Assembly (NCBI GenBank): GCA_018372435.1
Contig: JAHAJA010000029.1
Span: forward strand, 1-53,725
DNA from: Clostridiales bacterium
GTDB taxonomy: Bacteria; Bacillota; Clostridia; Lachnospirales; Lachnospiraceae
Length of the DNA: 53,725 nt
Direction: 5' to 3'
Numbering within the stretch: the first letter of the stretch is position 1; each line of letters begins with the position of its first letter. Below the pieces are notes generated by a model. That model saw nothing but the letters and a program-made list of their open reading frames with translations. It was not told where the DNA came from and searched no databases. The position numbers were made by a program, and so were the translations under genes. This document shows positions 7,530 to 16,483 of this stretch, piece by piece.

Positions 7530-8666
7530 ATGAATACATTTAGATTAACCCCAACGATCACTGAATATCCAACTTGCTCGTCTTTCATTCAAAACTTCGA
7601 GTTTGATAAAGACGACCTACTTTTTATTAGTAATACTACTTACTCAAAGTATTTCAAGGGTCAGACACGTGATGCAACTATACTCTTTCGCGGTGATTAT
7701 GGTAGTGGTGAACCAACGGATGAGATGGTGGAACTGATTTACCAAGTGATCAAAGACCTCCCATACAAACGTATCATAGCAATCGGTGGAGGTTCCATTC
7801 TTGATACAGCAAAATTATTCTGCCTTAAGACGTTCTCGCCCGTGCTTGACTTATTCGACCATAAGATCAAGCCAATTAAAGATAAAGAATTCATCGCTAT
7901 CCCTACCACCTGCGGAACTGGCAGTGAAGTTACTAATATCTCAATTTTGGAGCTAAAATCCCGTCAAACTAAACTTGGTTTAGCACATGATGCTTTATAC
8001 CCAGATGCTACAATTCTAATTCCTGAATTGTTAGAAGAACTTCCTTTCTCTGTCTTCGCTACAAGCTCCATTGACGCATTAATCCATGCCTTAGAATCAT
8101 ATCTTTCGCCTAAAGCCACTGATTTTTCCAGACTGTACTCTATCGAATCCACAAAGTTGCTTCTTTCTGGATACATGCAAATCAAGAAAGAGGGAGCAGA
8201 GGCCCGTATTCCGTTACTCCATTCATTCCTCATTGCGAGTACCTATGCAGGAATTGCCTTTGGTAATGCTGGGACTGGAGCAGTCCATGCTATGAGTTAT
8301 CCCTTCGGTGCTAAATATCATGTTCCACATGGAGAATCGAATTATGTTATGTTCAGTGAGGTCTTCAAAAAATACCAAGAACTATCCCCAGACGGTGATA
8401 TTGCCAAGCTAAATGAAATCATCGCTGACATTATAGATTGTTCTCCAAGTGAGGTATATTCAGAGTTAGATGATTTACTCTCCCTATTAATAGAGAAAAA
8501 GCCACTTTGTGAATATGGTGTTTCACAAAGTGACTTAATTTCCTTTACAGAGAATGTTATGACGAAACAAGGTCGACTAATGGCAAACTGTTATGTTCCA
8601 TTAAGAGACGACATGATTTATTCCATATATGATAACCTATTTAATACCTTATGTCGAAACCATTAG
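7530..8666 (+). CDS. 4hbD: 4-hydroxybutyrate dehydrogenase (iron-containing ADH family)
   Basis: The 378-residue protein belongs to the group III, iron-type alcohol dehydrogenases. It has the NAD-binding GGGSILDTAK (87-96), PTTCGTGSEVTN (125-136) and metal ligands D182, H186 (IDALIHALES), H253 (AVHAMSYP) and H267 (HVPHGE). The run of identities with the Clostridium kluyveri 4-hydroxybutyrate dehydrogenase I remember (PTTCGTGSEVTNxS, GIAFGNAGxGAVHAxSYP, YHVPHGExNY) is very close, so the substrate call is better than generic. It should reduce succinate semialdehyde to 4-hydroxybutyrate with NADH. It follows gabT by 82 bp with AAGGAG before its ATG. The CoA transferase and dehydratase needed to go on to crotonyl-CoA are not in this window. 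Confidence 0.88.
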   Translation: MNTFRLTPTITEYPTCSSFIQNFEFDKDDLLFISNTTYSKYFKGQTRDATILFRGDYGSGEPTDEMVELIYQVIKDLPYKRIIAIGGGSILDTAKLFCLKTFSPVLDLFDHKIKPIKDKEFIAIPTTCGTGSEVTNISILELKSRQTKLGLAHDALYPDATILIPELLEELPFSVFATSSIDALIHALESYLSPKATDFSRLYSIESTKLLLSGYMQIKKEGAEARIPLLHSFLIASTYAGIAFGNAGTGAVHAMSYPFGAKYHVPHGESNYVMFSEVFKKYQELSPDGDIAKLNEIIADIIDCSPSEVYSELDDLLSLLIEKKPLCEYGVSQSDLISFTENVMTKQGRLMANCYVPLRDDMIYSIYDNLFNTLCRNH

Positions 8667-8795
8667 TTTGTAACTGTATCTTTTCCTACCTTAGACAGCT
8701 GCTATAATCGCTACTTCACCCTCAGCCTCAAAGGATGATAGCTCAGCCTGATAACAAATGATATTCAGAGAGCATATATCTTAATCACTTTCACT

Positions 8796-11447
8796 TTAAG
8801 GATTTTCCTCCATGATTTTTTTTATATGCTCTGCAGTTTCTCCAGTGATTGCATCAAATAAGCGATTTTGCTTTGTTGGCATTGTCTCTAGATAATTCTC
8901 ACGAATGCTTTCATTCACACAATTTACATCTTCCTCTAATTCTCTTGCTGACAACAATCTACAACCTTGCCCTCGTATAATAACTTGTTCCACTCCATCA
9001 GAAGTCGCTACTGTAATGTTATATTTACGCTTGTTCTCATGAGAGAATCTCTCGATATATTGATCTGCTGTTTCTGCCTCCTTCGTAAATACAATATGAA
9101 TATTATGATAATCCATAATCTCTGTCATATGTCCCTGTACGCGGTAAGCATCATAAACTACGATAAGATTACATTTCTTAATTGCTTGGTAGTTACATAA
9201 GATATCTTGTAACTTTCCTCTCGCACTGTCCATGTTTGTCTGAGCAAGCGTATTCAATTCTTCCCACGCATAAATTATATTATATCCATCCACCAAAAGA
9301 TACTCCTCTAAAACCTCAGCCTTCTTATATGTTCGTACAACTGGTGAAGCATTACTATCTGCCTTCTTACTGGAATTACCTTTATAATAGTTGACCCTCG
9401 CCCCACTATTTGCATAGAAAGTACGATTAAGAATTTGATCTATCTCATCCGTATCAATCCATTGCTCTTGATAGGATGTCTGTACCATAAGTTCCTTATC
9501 TGCATTGCCTGAATTCTTTCTTAATGCATCTAGATAACTTTCCACATGCATATAATCTTTTACTTGATCCCAGCTTACAACAAATCCTGCTCCATGTGAA
9601 CAGAATACAGAACCCGTTGGATTCTCTAGATCTTTCTCTGCATCATAACCGAATGCTTCAATGATCTCGCTTTCATTGTGGCATGGCTCATATCCTTTTA
9701 GGTCACAATACAGCCTCCCATGTCCACCTGTATAAGCAATCACTTCCCTTTGATAATCACGCATTGTAACAACAGGCACACTACCTACTAGGGTTGCCAT
9801 ACCTTCCTTTGTTTCTGTTATCTCAAATGTTCCATACATCTTCTCAATATCGGTCATGGCCCTACCGATTACTTTCTCTGGAACTTCTAACTGGAATTCA
9901 TAATATGGCTCTAATAATATCGAATTAGCTTGTTTTAACCCCTGTCTAACCGCGCGGTACGTTGCTTGTCTGAAATCGCCACCTTCTGTATGTTTTTGAT
10001 GGGCTCGACCTCCCACTAAGGTAATCTTCATATCTGTAATACCTGACCCCGTCAATACACCTAGGTGTTCCTTTTCCTCTAGATGGGTTAGTACAAGACG
10101 CTGCCAATTTCGGTCCAAATCATCTTCACTACAATTTACTCCAAACTGTAGTCCAGATCCTGGTTCACCTGGTTCTAAGAGAAGGTGCACTTCTGCATAA
10201 TGTTTTAACGGTTCAAAATGTCCAACCCCCTCCACAACATCTGTTATGGTTTCCTTATAAACGATATTACCTGTTCCAAATCCTACTTGCACTCCAAATC
10301 GTTCTGCAATTAAACTACGTAATATCTCAATCTGTACCTCACCCATAATCCCTGCTTGAATCTCTTGTAGATTCTCATCCCAGACAATATGAAGTTCTGG
10401 TTCCTCCTCTTCAAGTTGACGTAATTTCGGTAACATTAAACTGGCATCGCAGCCCTCTGGCAACCTAACTTGATAGGTTAATACGGGTGCTAGAATCGGT
10501 GCCATAGACGCCTCTTCCACACCAAGCCCTTCTCCCGGATGTGTATCCGTTAGTCCCGTTACTGCACAGATTGTACCTGCATTAACTTCAGCCACCGCTT
10601 CATACTTCACTCCAGAATAGATACGAATCTGATTCACCTTTTCTTGTTTACTAGTTAATACATCTTTTACTTTCAGACAACCACCAGTAACTTTCATATA
10701 CGTAAGTCGATTGCCTTGTTCATCTCTTGCAATTTTATAAATCTTTGCTCCAAATTCTGTCGGATAGATTGGAGCTAAAGTAAATTTCTCAAGTCCAGTC
10801 ATTAATTCTTCCACACCCTCAAGCTTTAGGGCAGCACCAAAGAAACAAGGGAATATCTTTCTCTTTTGGATCATTTCCCTTATCTTCTCTAATGCGATAC
10901 TTCCAGATTCCATATATTGTTCTAACAATGTTTCATCACACATTGCTATATTCTCATAGAATTCCTCTGACCCCGTATCTCCAAACTCAATACAGCCATC
11001 ATCTAACACATGTCTTAATTCTTCGATTACTATTCCCTTATTCGTTCCCGCTTGATCCATCTTATTCACAAAAAGAAACACAGGAACCTTATATTTGTCT
11101 AATAATTTCCACAAGGTTCTTGTATGACCTTGGACCCCATCTGCACCGCTGATTACTAGGATTGCATAATCAAGTACTTGAAGCGTTCTCTCCATCTCTG
11201 CGGAGAAATCCACATGCCCTGGAGTATCAAGTAGTGTGATTTTGCTCTCTTTCAGGTTGAATACCGCTTGCTTTGAAAAGATTGTGATTCCCCTTGCCCT
11301 TTCTAGGGTAAATGTATCCAAGAAAGCATCACCATTATCCACCCGTCCAAGTTTTCGTATGCTTCCACTCATATACAACATGCTCTCTGATAAAGTTGTC
11401 TTACCAGCGTCAACATGTGCTAAAATTCCTATTGTTAATTTCTTCAT
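8796..11447 (-). CDS. TetM-like ribosomal protection GTPase fused to a Rae1/YacP nuclease domain
   Basis: The 883-residue protein is two enzymes in one. Residues 1 to about 690 are an EF-G-like ribosomal-protection GTPase of the TetM/TetO/OtrA type: G1 AHVDAGKTT, switch I RGITI, G3 DTPGHVDF, G4 NKMD, and domain IV/V with VPEKVIGRAMTDIEKM. After a polar linker (NSSKKADSNAS), residues 715-883 are a NYN domain like Bacillus Rae1 (YacP), which cuts mRNA in the ribosomal A site. Its acidic residues are present: LLVDGYNIIYAW, VVYDAYRVQG, FTKEAETADQYIE, VATSDGVEQ and the GQG-RLSARELEE tail. TetM proteins are about 640 residues and Rae1 about 170, so both parts are full length. Likely role: clear or process stalled ribosomes, with or without drug protection. 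The ATG has only a weak ribosome site (GTGAG). It is a single-gene unit. Confidence 0.88.
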   Translation of the reverse strand: MKKLTIGILAHVDAGKTTLSESMLYMSGSIRKLGRVDNGDAFLDTFTLERARGITIFSKQAVFNLKESKITLLDTPGHVDFSAEMERTLQVLDYAILVISGADGVQGHTRTLWKLLDKYKVPVFLFVNKMDQAGTNKGIVIEELRHVLDDGCIEFGDTGSEEFYENIAMCDETLLEQYMESGSIALEKIREMIQKRKIFPCFFGAALKLEGVEELMTGLEKFTLAPIYPTEFGAKIYKIARDEQGNRLTYMKVTGGCLKVKDVLTSKQEKVNQIRIYSGVKYEAVAEVNAGTICAVTGLTDTHPGEGLGVEEASMAPILAPVLTYQVRLPEGCDASLMLPKLRQLEEEEPELHIVWDENLQEIQAGIMGEVQIEILRSLIAERFGVQVGFGTGNIVYKETITDVVEGVGHFEPLKHYAEVHLLLEPGEPGSGLQFGVNCSEDDLDRNWQRLVLTHLEEKEHLGVLTGSGITDMKITLVGGRAHQKHTEGGDFRQATYRAVRQGLKQANSILLEPYYEFQLEVPEKVIGRAMTDIEKMYGTFEITETKEGMATLVGSVPVVTMRDYQREVIAYTGGHGRLYCDLKGYEPCHNESEIIEAFGYDAEKDLENPTGSVFCSHGAGFVVSWDQVKDYMHVESYLDALRKNSGNADKELMVQTSYQEQWIDTDEIDQILNRTFYANSGARVNYYKGNSSKKADSNASPVVRTYKKAEVLEEYLLVDGYNIIYAWEELNTLAQTNMDSARGKLQDILCNYQAIKKCNLIVVYDAYRVQGHMTEIMDYHNIHIVFTKEAETADQYIERFSHENKRKYNITVATSDGVEQVIIRGQGCRLLSARELEEDVNCVNESIRENYLETMPTKQNRLFDAITGETAEHIKKIMEENP

Positions 11448-11542
11448 CTATATTCTCACTTCTTCTTTTATAAACCGACATACCATCTAACTACCTATTG
11501 GGGTCTGTCGACCTTTCCGATATCGTAATTTTATTATTTATT

Positions 11543-11742
11543 ACTCAAACTTCGTACATAAAAAACTTCAATTAGAGTGGGTAATTGCAATATTCATAAG
11601 AAAAACTATCTGAACACGTCAGCACCTGATTTCGCAACGCGAAATCTTAGTACTGCTACGTGTGAAAGCTAAGCGAGAGCGGGTTTTTCGTTGAATATGG
11701 CAGTTAACTACTCTTCGCAATCTTCATGTACGAAGTTTGAGT
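11543..11742. repeat. 200-bp fold-back element (copy 2) with AAGCGAGAGCG motif
   Basis: The ends are ACTCAAACTTCGTACAT (11543-11559) and its perfect complement (11726-11742). Inside, GAGT-G-TAAT-GC-ATATTC pairs with its right-arm partner (about 11687-11713), GAAAAAC with GTTTTTC, ACACGT with ACGTGT, CAGCAC with GTACTG, and the tip is GATTTCGC-AAC-GCGAAATC (11628-11646). The right arm has an extra unpaired stretch carrying AAGCGAGAGCG at 11671-11681, exactly as in copy 1, although the arms share almost no sequence with copy 1. It lies between the alpha/beta hydrolase gene and the TetM-Rae1 gene, upstream of the latter. The remaining 11448-11542 and 11743-11864 contain the weak leader of the GTPase gene and no other clear signal. 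Confidence 0.85.
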
Positions 11743-11864
11743 TTATTATTACTTTCTATTCTATCATAAACTGCTTCGGAAACCAAGAATTGAGTATATG
11801 AAATGATTGGATTCGGCATCAAAAGGTCTTAGACAACGTCGGAGGCGTGCTTCATTATATGTAA

Positions 11865-12965
11865 TTAATTATGTAGATAGCAATCAAAGAATTGTAAGAT
11901 TGACGAATTCAGCTTTCTTACAGTTTTATCAACATTATGAGTTATATCTTGGCCGAATACCAAGGTAAGAGGTGGGCATGAATACGCCAAATCTGTTAGT
12001 GTCATATGCCCAGCGCCTTTTATATAGATATGTTCTTCAACGACTCTATCATCCGTTAACATCGTATAATTTTCTTCGTATTGAGTCCATTTGCTAAGAT
12101 TCTTCCACGAACTATCGGTATATACATTCAATACTGGAACTGGATATGGCTCCTCCTTCCATAGGAAAGTATTGTCTTTCACACCAATAATATCACACAT
12201 GTAAGGCGCTTCTAGGACAACTACGGCTTTAACATCATCTCTCATACGTCCTACCCCTGCTGCTGCAGAACCTCCCATAGAGTGCCCCATTACACCGATT
12301 GCTGATGGATCAACTAGTTGATATACATATTCACCTTCATCTATCTTTGCATTGGATACAATTGTATCAATGACAAAATTCATATCTCCTGTACGTACAG
12401 ACATCCATTTTTGATAGTATTCATAACTTTGTTCTTTATTCTTCTTAGCGTTCTCCTTCATTGTTTCGGAACGAAATGCGGAAGACATTGGTATCTTCTT
12501 TCCCTTCTTATCTTTCGTTTCAAAACATTGATACGTATGGTCGATAGAGCATACCACATATCCATGGCTTGCTAATTCCTCATATAATGCCACATTGCTT
12601 TCTTTCACCCCAAACGTACCATGAGAGAACACAATCAAAGGTGATTCACCATAATTCTCTTTTTCCATTTCTTCTGGATACCAAAACTTCACGTTAAGCC
12701 AACGATTCTCCTTTTGATTCGAATACGTTTCTAATCGGTTTTTATCTGTATAGGTTGCAGTGAAGGTTCCCACTACATATTGTCCAGTAGGTTTTGGTAA
12801 CTCATATTTTGGAAAAAGCATAAGAATAACTGTAGCTACAAGTAACGCTACCCCTCCCAATATACAACAGTATCCTGCTGGTGTATGATTTGACTTATTA
12901 GATATGCAAAACACAATGAATATTATTTCTAGTAAACAGCTAATTCCTAAGATTATTGTTCTCAC
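11865..12965 (-). CDS. membrane-anchored alpha/beta hydrolase (PAF-acetylhydrolase-like)
   Basis: This 366-residue protein has two N-terminal membrane helices (about 3-21 and 31-50) and a long extracytoplasmic or cytoplasmic hydrolase domain. The nucleophile elbow GHSMGGSAAAG is clear, with the oxyanion loop FSHGTFG, the strand HGYVVCSIDHTYQ, and a final His in GAGHMTLTDL. The domain resembles platelet-activating-factor acetylhydrolase and cutinase-like esterases (serine hydrolases). Its substrate is unknown; a lipid or ester is likely. It stands alone between the fold-back element and the chemoreceptor gene, reading away from neither, and no pathway partner is visible. Confidence 0.75.
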   Translation of the reverse strand: MRTIILGISCLLEIIFIVFCISNKSNHTPAGYCCILGGVALLVATVILMLFPKYELPKPTGQYVVGTFTATYTDKNRLETYSNQKENRWLNVKFWYPEEMEKENYGESPLIVFSHGTFGVKESNVALYEELASHGYVVCSIDHTYQCFETKDKKGKKIPMSSAFRSETMKENAKKNKEQSYEYYQKWMSVRTGDMNFVIDTIVSNAKIDEGEYVYQLVDPSAIGVMGHSMGGSAAAGVGRMRDDVKAVVVLEAPYMCDIIGVKDNTFLWKEEPYPVPVLNVYTDSSWKNLSKWTQYEENYTMLTDDRVVEEHIYIKGAGHMTLTDLAYSCPPLTLVFGQDITHNVDKTVRKLNSSILQFFDCYLHN

Positions 12966-13045
12966 TATCTAGCTCTCCATTCATTCTATAAATTTTATTA
13001 ACTAGAACAAGTATACAATATTTTTCTATAATTTAACAGAAAAAA

Positions 13046-13085
13046 AAGACCTAGATAGAACCTAGATTGATTCTATTAAGGTCTT
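13046..13085 (-). terminator. terminator of the chemoreceptor gene
   Basis: A stem AAGACCTAGATAGAA pairs with TTCTATTAAGGTCTT with one small mismatch region. On the minus strand it ends in a run of T residues, 17 bp past the stop codon. Confidence 0.8.
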
Positions 13086-13101
13086 ATCAAATTATTATAT
13101 A

Positions 13102-14808
13102 TTATTTTAACTGAAACCGATTAACCAATTCCGTCATAGATATTGCCTGTGCCGACAATTCTTCACTGGTAGCTGATGTCTCCCCAGCAGTTGCAGAATT
13201 TGATTGAATTACTTCAGAAATCAGCTTGATTCTTGTTTTCGTTTGTTTCATGGAATCCGCTTGTTTCATAGAGATGACACTTAATTCCTTAGAAGTTTCT
13301 TCAATTACCTTTATTCCTGTAACCACGGAATGAATAGACATTGCTACTTTCTTAGCAACCAAATTTCCTTCTTTAATTTCTTGAATTGACCCTTCAATTA
13401 ACTTTCTAGTAACAACTGCGGACTGGGCACACTGCTCTGCTAATCTTCGTATCTGCTGTGCAACAACTGCAAAAGCTTTTCCTTCTTCTCCTGCTCTTGC
13501 CGCCTCAATTGCTGCATTCAATGAAAGTAAATTCGTTTCTTCTGCGATATCTTCAATTTCTGAAATAATATTCTCAATCTTGTGAGAAGTTCCATCAATT
13601 CGCTCCATCGCCTTAACCATGGATTCCATTTCTAGACGACTATGATCTGCTTCCTTTGCATACTGCTTTGCCTGATTATAAGAAAGTTCTACATTATTTG
13701 CAGTCTTCTGAACTCCTTCTGATAGATCCGCTATGGATACTTCAATTTCCTCCACAGACTTCGCTTGGTTTGATGCACCTACTGACAGACTTAAGGCGGC
13801 ATCTGCTAAATTTCCTGAACCAGACGACACCTGGTTTGCTGCATCATCAATAAGATGTAGAGTTTCATTCATTTGAACATTTAATTGACTCATCGCTTCC
13901 TTCAGAGTTATAAAACTCCCCACATAGCATTCTTCCATCGTTGAATGCCCTGCATAATTTCCATTTGCCATCTCTCCAAGCAATTGCTCTGCATCTTTGA
14001 TAATAAGATTTAGATTCATGGCCATACTCTTTGCCTCTTCTACGATTTCTGCTACTTCATCTTTTGAATCTACTTCTGGGAATGGTGAAGATAAATCCCC
14101 TCCTGCAAATGTTTTTAAGCGTTCTGATAATTCTCCTAAAGGTTTTGCTATACCCGCTGCAATGCGATCTCCCGACTTAACAGCAATTACAAACGATATT
14201 AAAATGACTATTATAATAACTATTATAAGAACAATCTTTAATATCTCTAATTTCACCTCTAATTCATTACCACGTTCTATATATATATCCATGAATTCTG
14301 ACATATCCGTACGTACTTGTTCATATATAGGATCTAGTTCCTCTACAGCTCTCTTTTGTGCCTCTATGCTTCTAGATTCATCTGATGAATTCCCAAGCTT
14401 TAGTATGTCATACTCCGTAACCCAGTAGTTTGTAAGTTCCTTTTTAATTCTTTCATAAAGGATTGTTTCTTCATCCGTAGTTAAGATTTCTTCTAGCTCC
14501 TTTATATATGTATTAAAAATTTCTTTATTCTTATCATGAGTAGCTAATGCTTCTGCAACAACATCTTTATCTGTATAACCAATAATGGAACGAGTAGCAC
14601 TTCTACAATCTGCAAAAGTGATTAAAGCTTTTCCTATATCACCTTGTGAAAAGCCATAATTTTTTAATGCATATGCATATTGATTTGCTATTAATATCAT
14701 TGCTATACACCCTAATATACCTGCAATGCTTGTAATTGCTGAAATCAAGATATAAGAACTTGTAAGCCGCTTTTTTATCCTCATCTTCTTAAACATAATT
14801 GTAAGCAT
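13102..14808 (-). CDS. methyl-accepting chemotaxis protein
   Basis: A 568-residue transmembrane chemoreceptor. It has a first membrane helix near residues 20-45 and an extracellular four-helix-bundle type sensor (about 45-195, with ATRSIIGYTDKDVVAEALATH). A second helix (LEILKIVLIIVIIIVILISF), a HAMP linker and the cytoplasmic signalling bundle follow. The hairpin tip region contains EDIAEETNLLSLNAAIEAARAG split by the conserved E-rich turn and GKAFAVVAQQIRRLAEQ. The start at 14808 is preceded by GGGGGAAAGGAG. It passes ligand signals to CheA/CheW. Ligand unknown; the adjacent sugar importer makes a sugar plausible but this is weak inference. No other chemotaxis gene is in the window. Confidence 0.92.
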   Translation of the reverse strand: MLTIMFKKMRIKKRLTSSYILISAITSIAGILGCIAMILIANQYAYALKNYGFSQGDIGKALITFADCRSATRSIIGYTDKDVVAEALATHDKNKEIFNTYIKELEEILTTDEETILYERIKKELTNYWVTEYDILKLGNSSDESRSIEAQKRAVEELDPIYEQVRTDMSEFMDIYIERGNELEVKLEILKIVLIIVIIIVILISFVIAVKSGDRIAAGIAKPLGELSERLKTFAGGDLSSPFPEVDSKDEVAEIVEEAKSMAMNLNLIIKDAEQLLGEMANGNYAGHSTMEECYVGSFITLKEAMSQLNVQMNETLHLIDDAANQVSSGSGNLADAALSLSVGASNQAKSVEEIEVSIADLSEGVQKTANNVELSYNQAKQYAKEADHSRLEMESMVKAMERIDGTSHKIENIISEIEDIAEETNLLSLNAAIEAARAGEEGKAFAVVAQQIRRLAEQCAQSAVVTRKLIEGSIQEIKEGNLVAKKVAMSIHSVVTGIKVIEETSKELSVISMKQADSMKQTKTRIKLISEVIQSNSATAGETSATSEELSAQAISMTELVNRFQLK

Positions 14809-14844
14809 GCTCCTTTCCCCCTTAAGCTCTCCTCTTACATTCAA

Positions 14845-14901
14845 AAGGATAACCGTTAAAATCCTTGACTAATACTTAAGTCTTTAATTTTGGTTATCCT
14901 T
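14845..14901 (-). terminator. terminator of the mgl operon
   Basis: A 10-bp stem AAGGATAACC / GGTTATCCTT, extended by AAAATT / ATTTT pairing, lies between the 98-codon-frame membrane protein gene and the chemoreceptor gene. It is followed by only two T residues on the minus strand, so it could be a leaky terminator or processing hairpin. Confidence 0.5.
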
Positions 14902-14970
14902 AGATGTTTTTCTCTATTTAGTTTATATATTTTAGTAAACTCTTATCCTATGTTTTTCTTATGTTTAATT

Positions 14971-15252
14971 CTATAAGTTATCTTTATCCTCTGAAAGTTT
15001 TTCAGTACTTATCTCTTCTTCACATGTTTCAACTACAGGGGAACTTTTCATCTCTTTTGCTTGTTTTACTATTGAATAAAAACCATAGCCGATTGCTCCA
15101 ACTCCAATTGCACCAAATGCTATAATAAAGATCATCAAAAACGTATATTCATTTCCAGCACTATTTAATCGGTTTTTAAACATACTAACTGCTAAGAATA
15201 TCAGATATACTCCTGCCATAGAATAAATAGCAATTCTTCTTTTATCCTTCAT
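14971..15252 (-). CDS. small two-helix membrane protein, end of mgl operon
   Basis: This 93-residue protein has two predicted membrane helices (IAIYSMAGVYLIFLAVSMF and FLMIFIIAFGAIGVGAIGYGF) and an acidic C-terminal tail (EEEISTEKLSEDKDNL). I do not recognise a family. The start at 15252 has GGGGGA 8 bases upstream. It follows the sugar permease gene by 32 bp on the same strand, so it is probably the last gene of the importer operon. A small accessory or quality-control role for the transporter is possible but unproven. Confidence 0.7.
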   Translation of the reverse strand: MKDKRRIAIYSMAGVYLIFLAVSMFKNRLNSAGNEYTFLMIFIIAFGAIGVGAIGYGFYSIVKQAKEMKSSPVVETCEEEISTEKLSEDKDNL

Positions 15253-15284
15253 GATACATTCCCCCATTCTTTCAATTACTGTTA

Positions 15285-16367
15285 TTATTTTCGTACTAGA
15301 TACTTTCTCATGTCAATTGCACAAGCAATTAGGATAATCAAACCTTTGATAATATATTGTGTGTTTTGGTTGATTGATAGGAAATTCAATGCAACGAAGA
15401 TAATACGAAGTAAGAATACTCCTAATACAACACCTCGAATCTTACCAGTACCACCTACGAAGGAAACACCACCAATAACACAGGCTGCAATGGCATCACA
15501 TTCATAGTTAAGTCCAGTGTTAGCTTGGTTTGAGCCTATACGAGCAGACTCAATAAATCCTGTAATACCATACATACAACCAGCAAGTGTGTGTACCATA
15601 ATTGTTGTTTTCATTACATTTACACCAGATACATTAGCCGCTTCTGCATTCGATCCAACAGCAAACATATTCTTACCGAACGTAGTCTTGTTCCAGATGA
15701 ACCACATTATAATGACAACAATACATGCATACCATACATAATTAGGAATTGGAACACCAAACAAGGAAACAATACTACCTGTTACAAATGTTTTGAATGA
15801 TTTATCTAACCCAGAAATAGGCTGACCATTATTACCATTAAGCATGATGTACATTAATAGTATACCATATACAATTAACTGTGTTGCTAATGTTACGATA
15901 AATGGATGCAGTTGGAATTTTGCAACAAAGAAACCATTGAACCAACCGATAATACCACCTACTATAACGACTATAATAATAACTAAAGGAATTGACACAT
16001 AAGCTGGTAAATCAGGTAAACCGGGGAACATCTTCGTTGCATAGGTTGCAGATTGCAGCAACGAAGCGGAGATACATGCTGTCAAGCCAACAATACGACC
16101 CGCCGATAAGTCAGTACCCGTTAATACGATACAACCTGCAATACCACATGCAATCGGAATGTTCGCTGCTGATAACGATACAATATTAACAATTGAGTTT
16201 ACTGTTAAGAAACGTTGATTTTGCGTGAATGTATAAATTACAGCAATAAAAAGGAGGATATATAACGCATTGTTGATTAAAGCCTCCTTCCAGAAACGGA
16301 ATTTATCTTTCTTGTCCAGTTCCTTATAATTAACATAGCCCTGTTTTATATTGGATACCATATTCAT
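15285..16367 (-). CDS. mglC: galactose/methyl-galactoside-type ABC permease
   Basis: This 360-residue inner-membrane permease of the BPD_transp_2 (RbsC/MglC) family has about eight to ten hydrophobic helices. It carries the conserved GCIVLTGTDLSAGRIVGL near the N-terminus and the cytoplasmic EAA-like loop AVGSNAEAANVSGVNV that docks the ATPase. Its gene follows mglA, and mglB is first, the standard order. The start was placed at 16367, where GGGTG lies just upstream; further ATGs at 16379 and 16361 are possible. It should carry a hexose or methyl-galactoside across the membrane. Confidence 0.9.
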   Translation of the reverse strand: MNMVSNIKQGYVNYKELDKKDKFRFWKEALINNALYILLFIAVIYTFTQNQRFLTVNSIVNIVSLSAANIPIACGIAGCIVLTGTDLSAGRIVGLTACISASLLQSATYATKMFPGLPDLPAYVSIPLVIIIVVIVGGIIGWFNGFFVAKFQLHPFIVTLATQLIVYGILLMYIMLNGNNGQPISGLDKSFKTFVTGSIVSLFGVPIPNYVWYACIVVIIMWFIWNKTTFGKNMFAVGSNAEAANVSGVNVMKTTIMVHTLAGCMYGITGFIESARIGSNQANTGLNYECDAIAACVIGGVSFVGGTGKIRGVVLGVFLLRIIFVALNFLSINQNTQYIIKGLIILIACAIDMRKYLVRK

Positions 16368-16483
16368 TTTTACACCCATGCATATCACAATTTTTCTTGT
16401 GATACTGCTAAAATAAATAGGTTGAAAGAAAGCAATGCATGGCTCCTTTCATAAGATTTTTTAATCTTTCAACCCGTTTCTTC

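Noticed and set aside
8796..11447. Calling this gene an acquired tetracycline-resistance determinant
   Set aside because: The fused nuclease domain, ordinary base composition and absence of transfer genes nearby point to a resident chromosomal gene; resistance cannot be claimed from sequence.
13997..14428. 143-codon plus-strand frame
   Set aside because: It is antisense to the chemoreceptor gene, whose domains are clear on the other strand.
14845..14970. A c-di-GMP riboswitch before the chemoreceptor gene
   Set aside because: The conserved core and tetraloop receptor are absent, and the hairpin lies at the end of the preceding operon instead.
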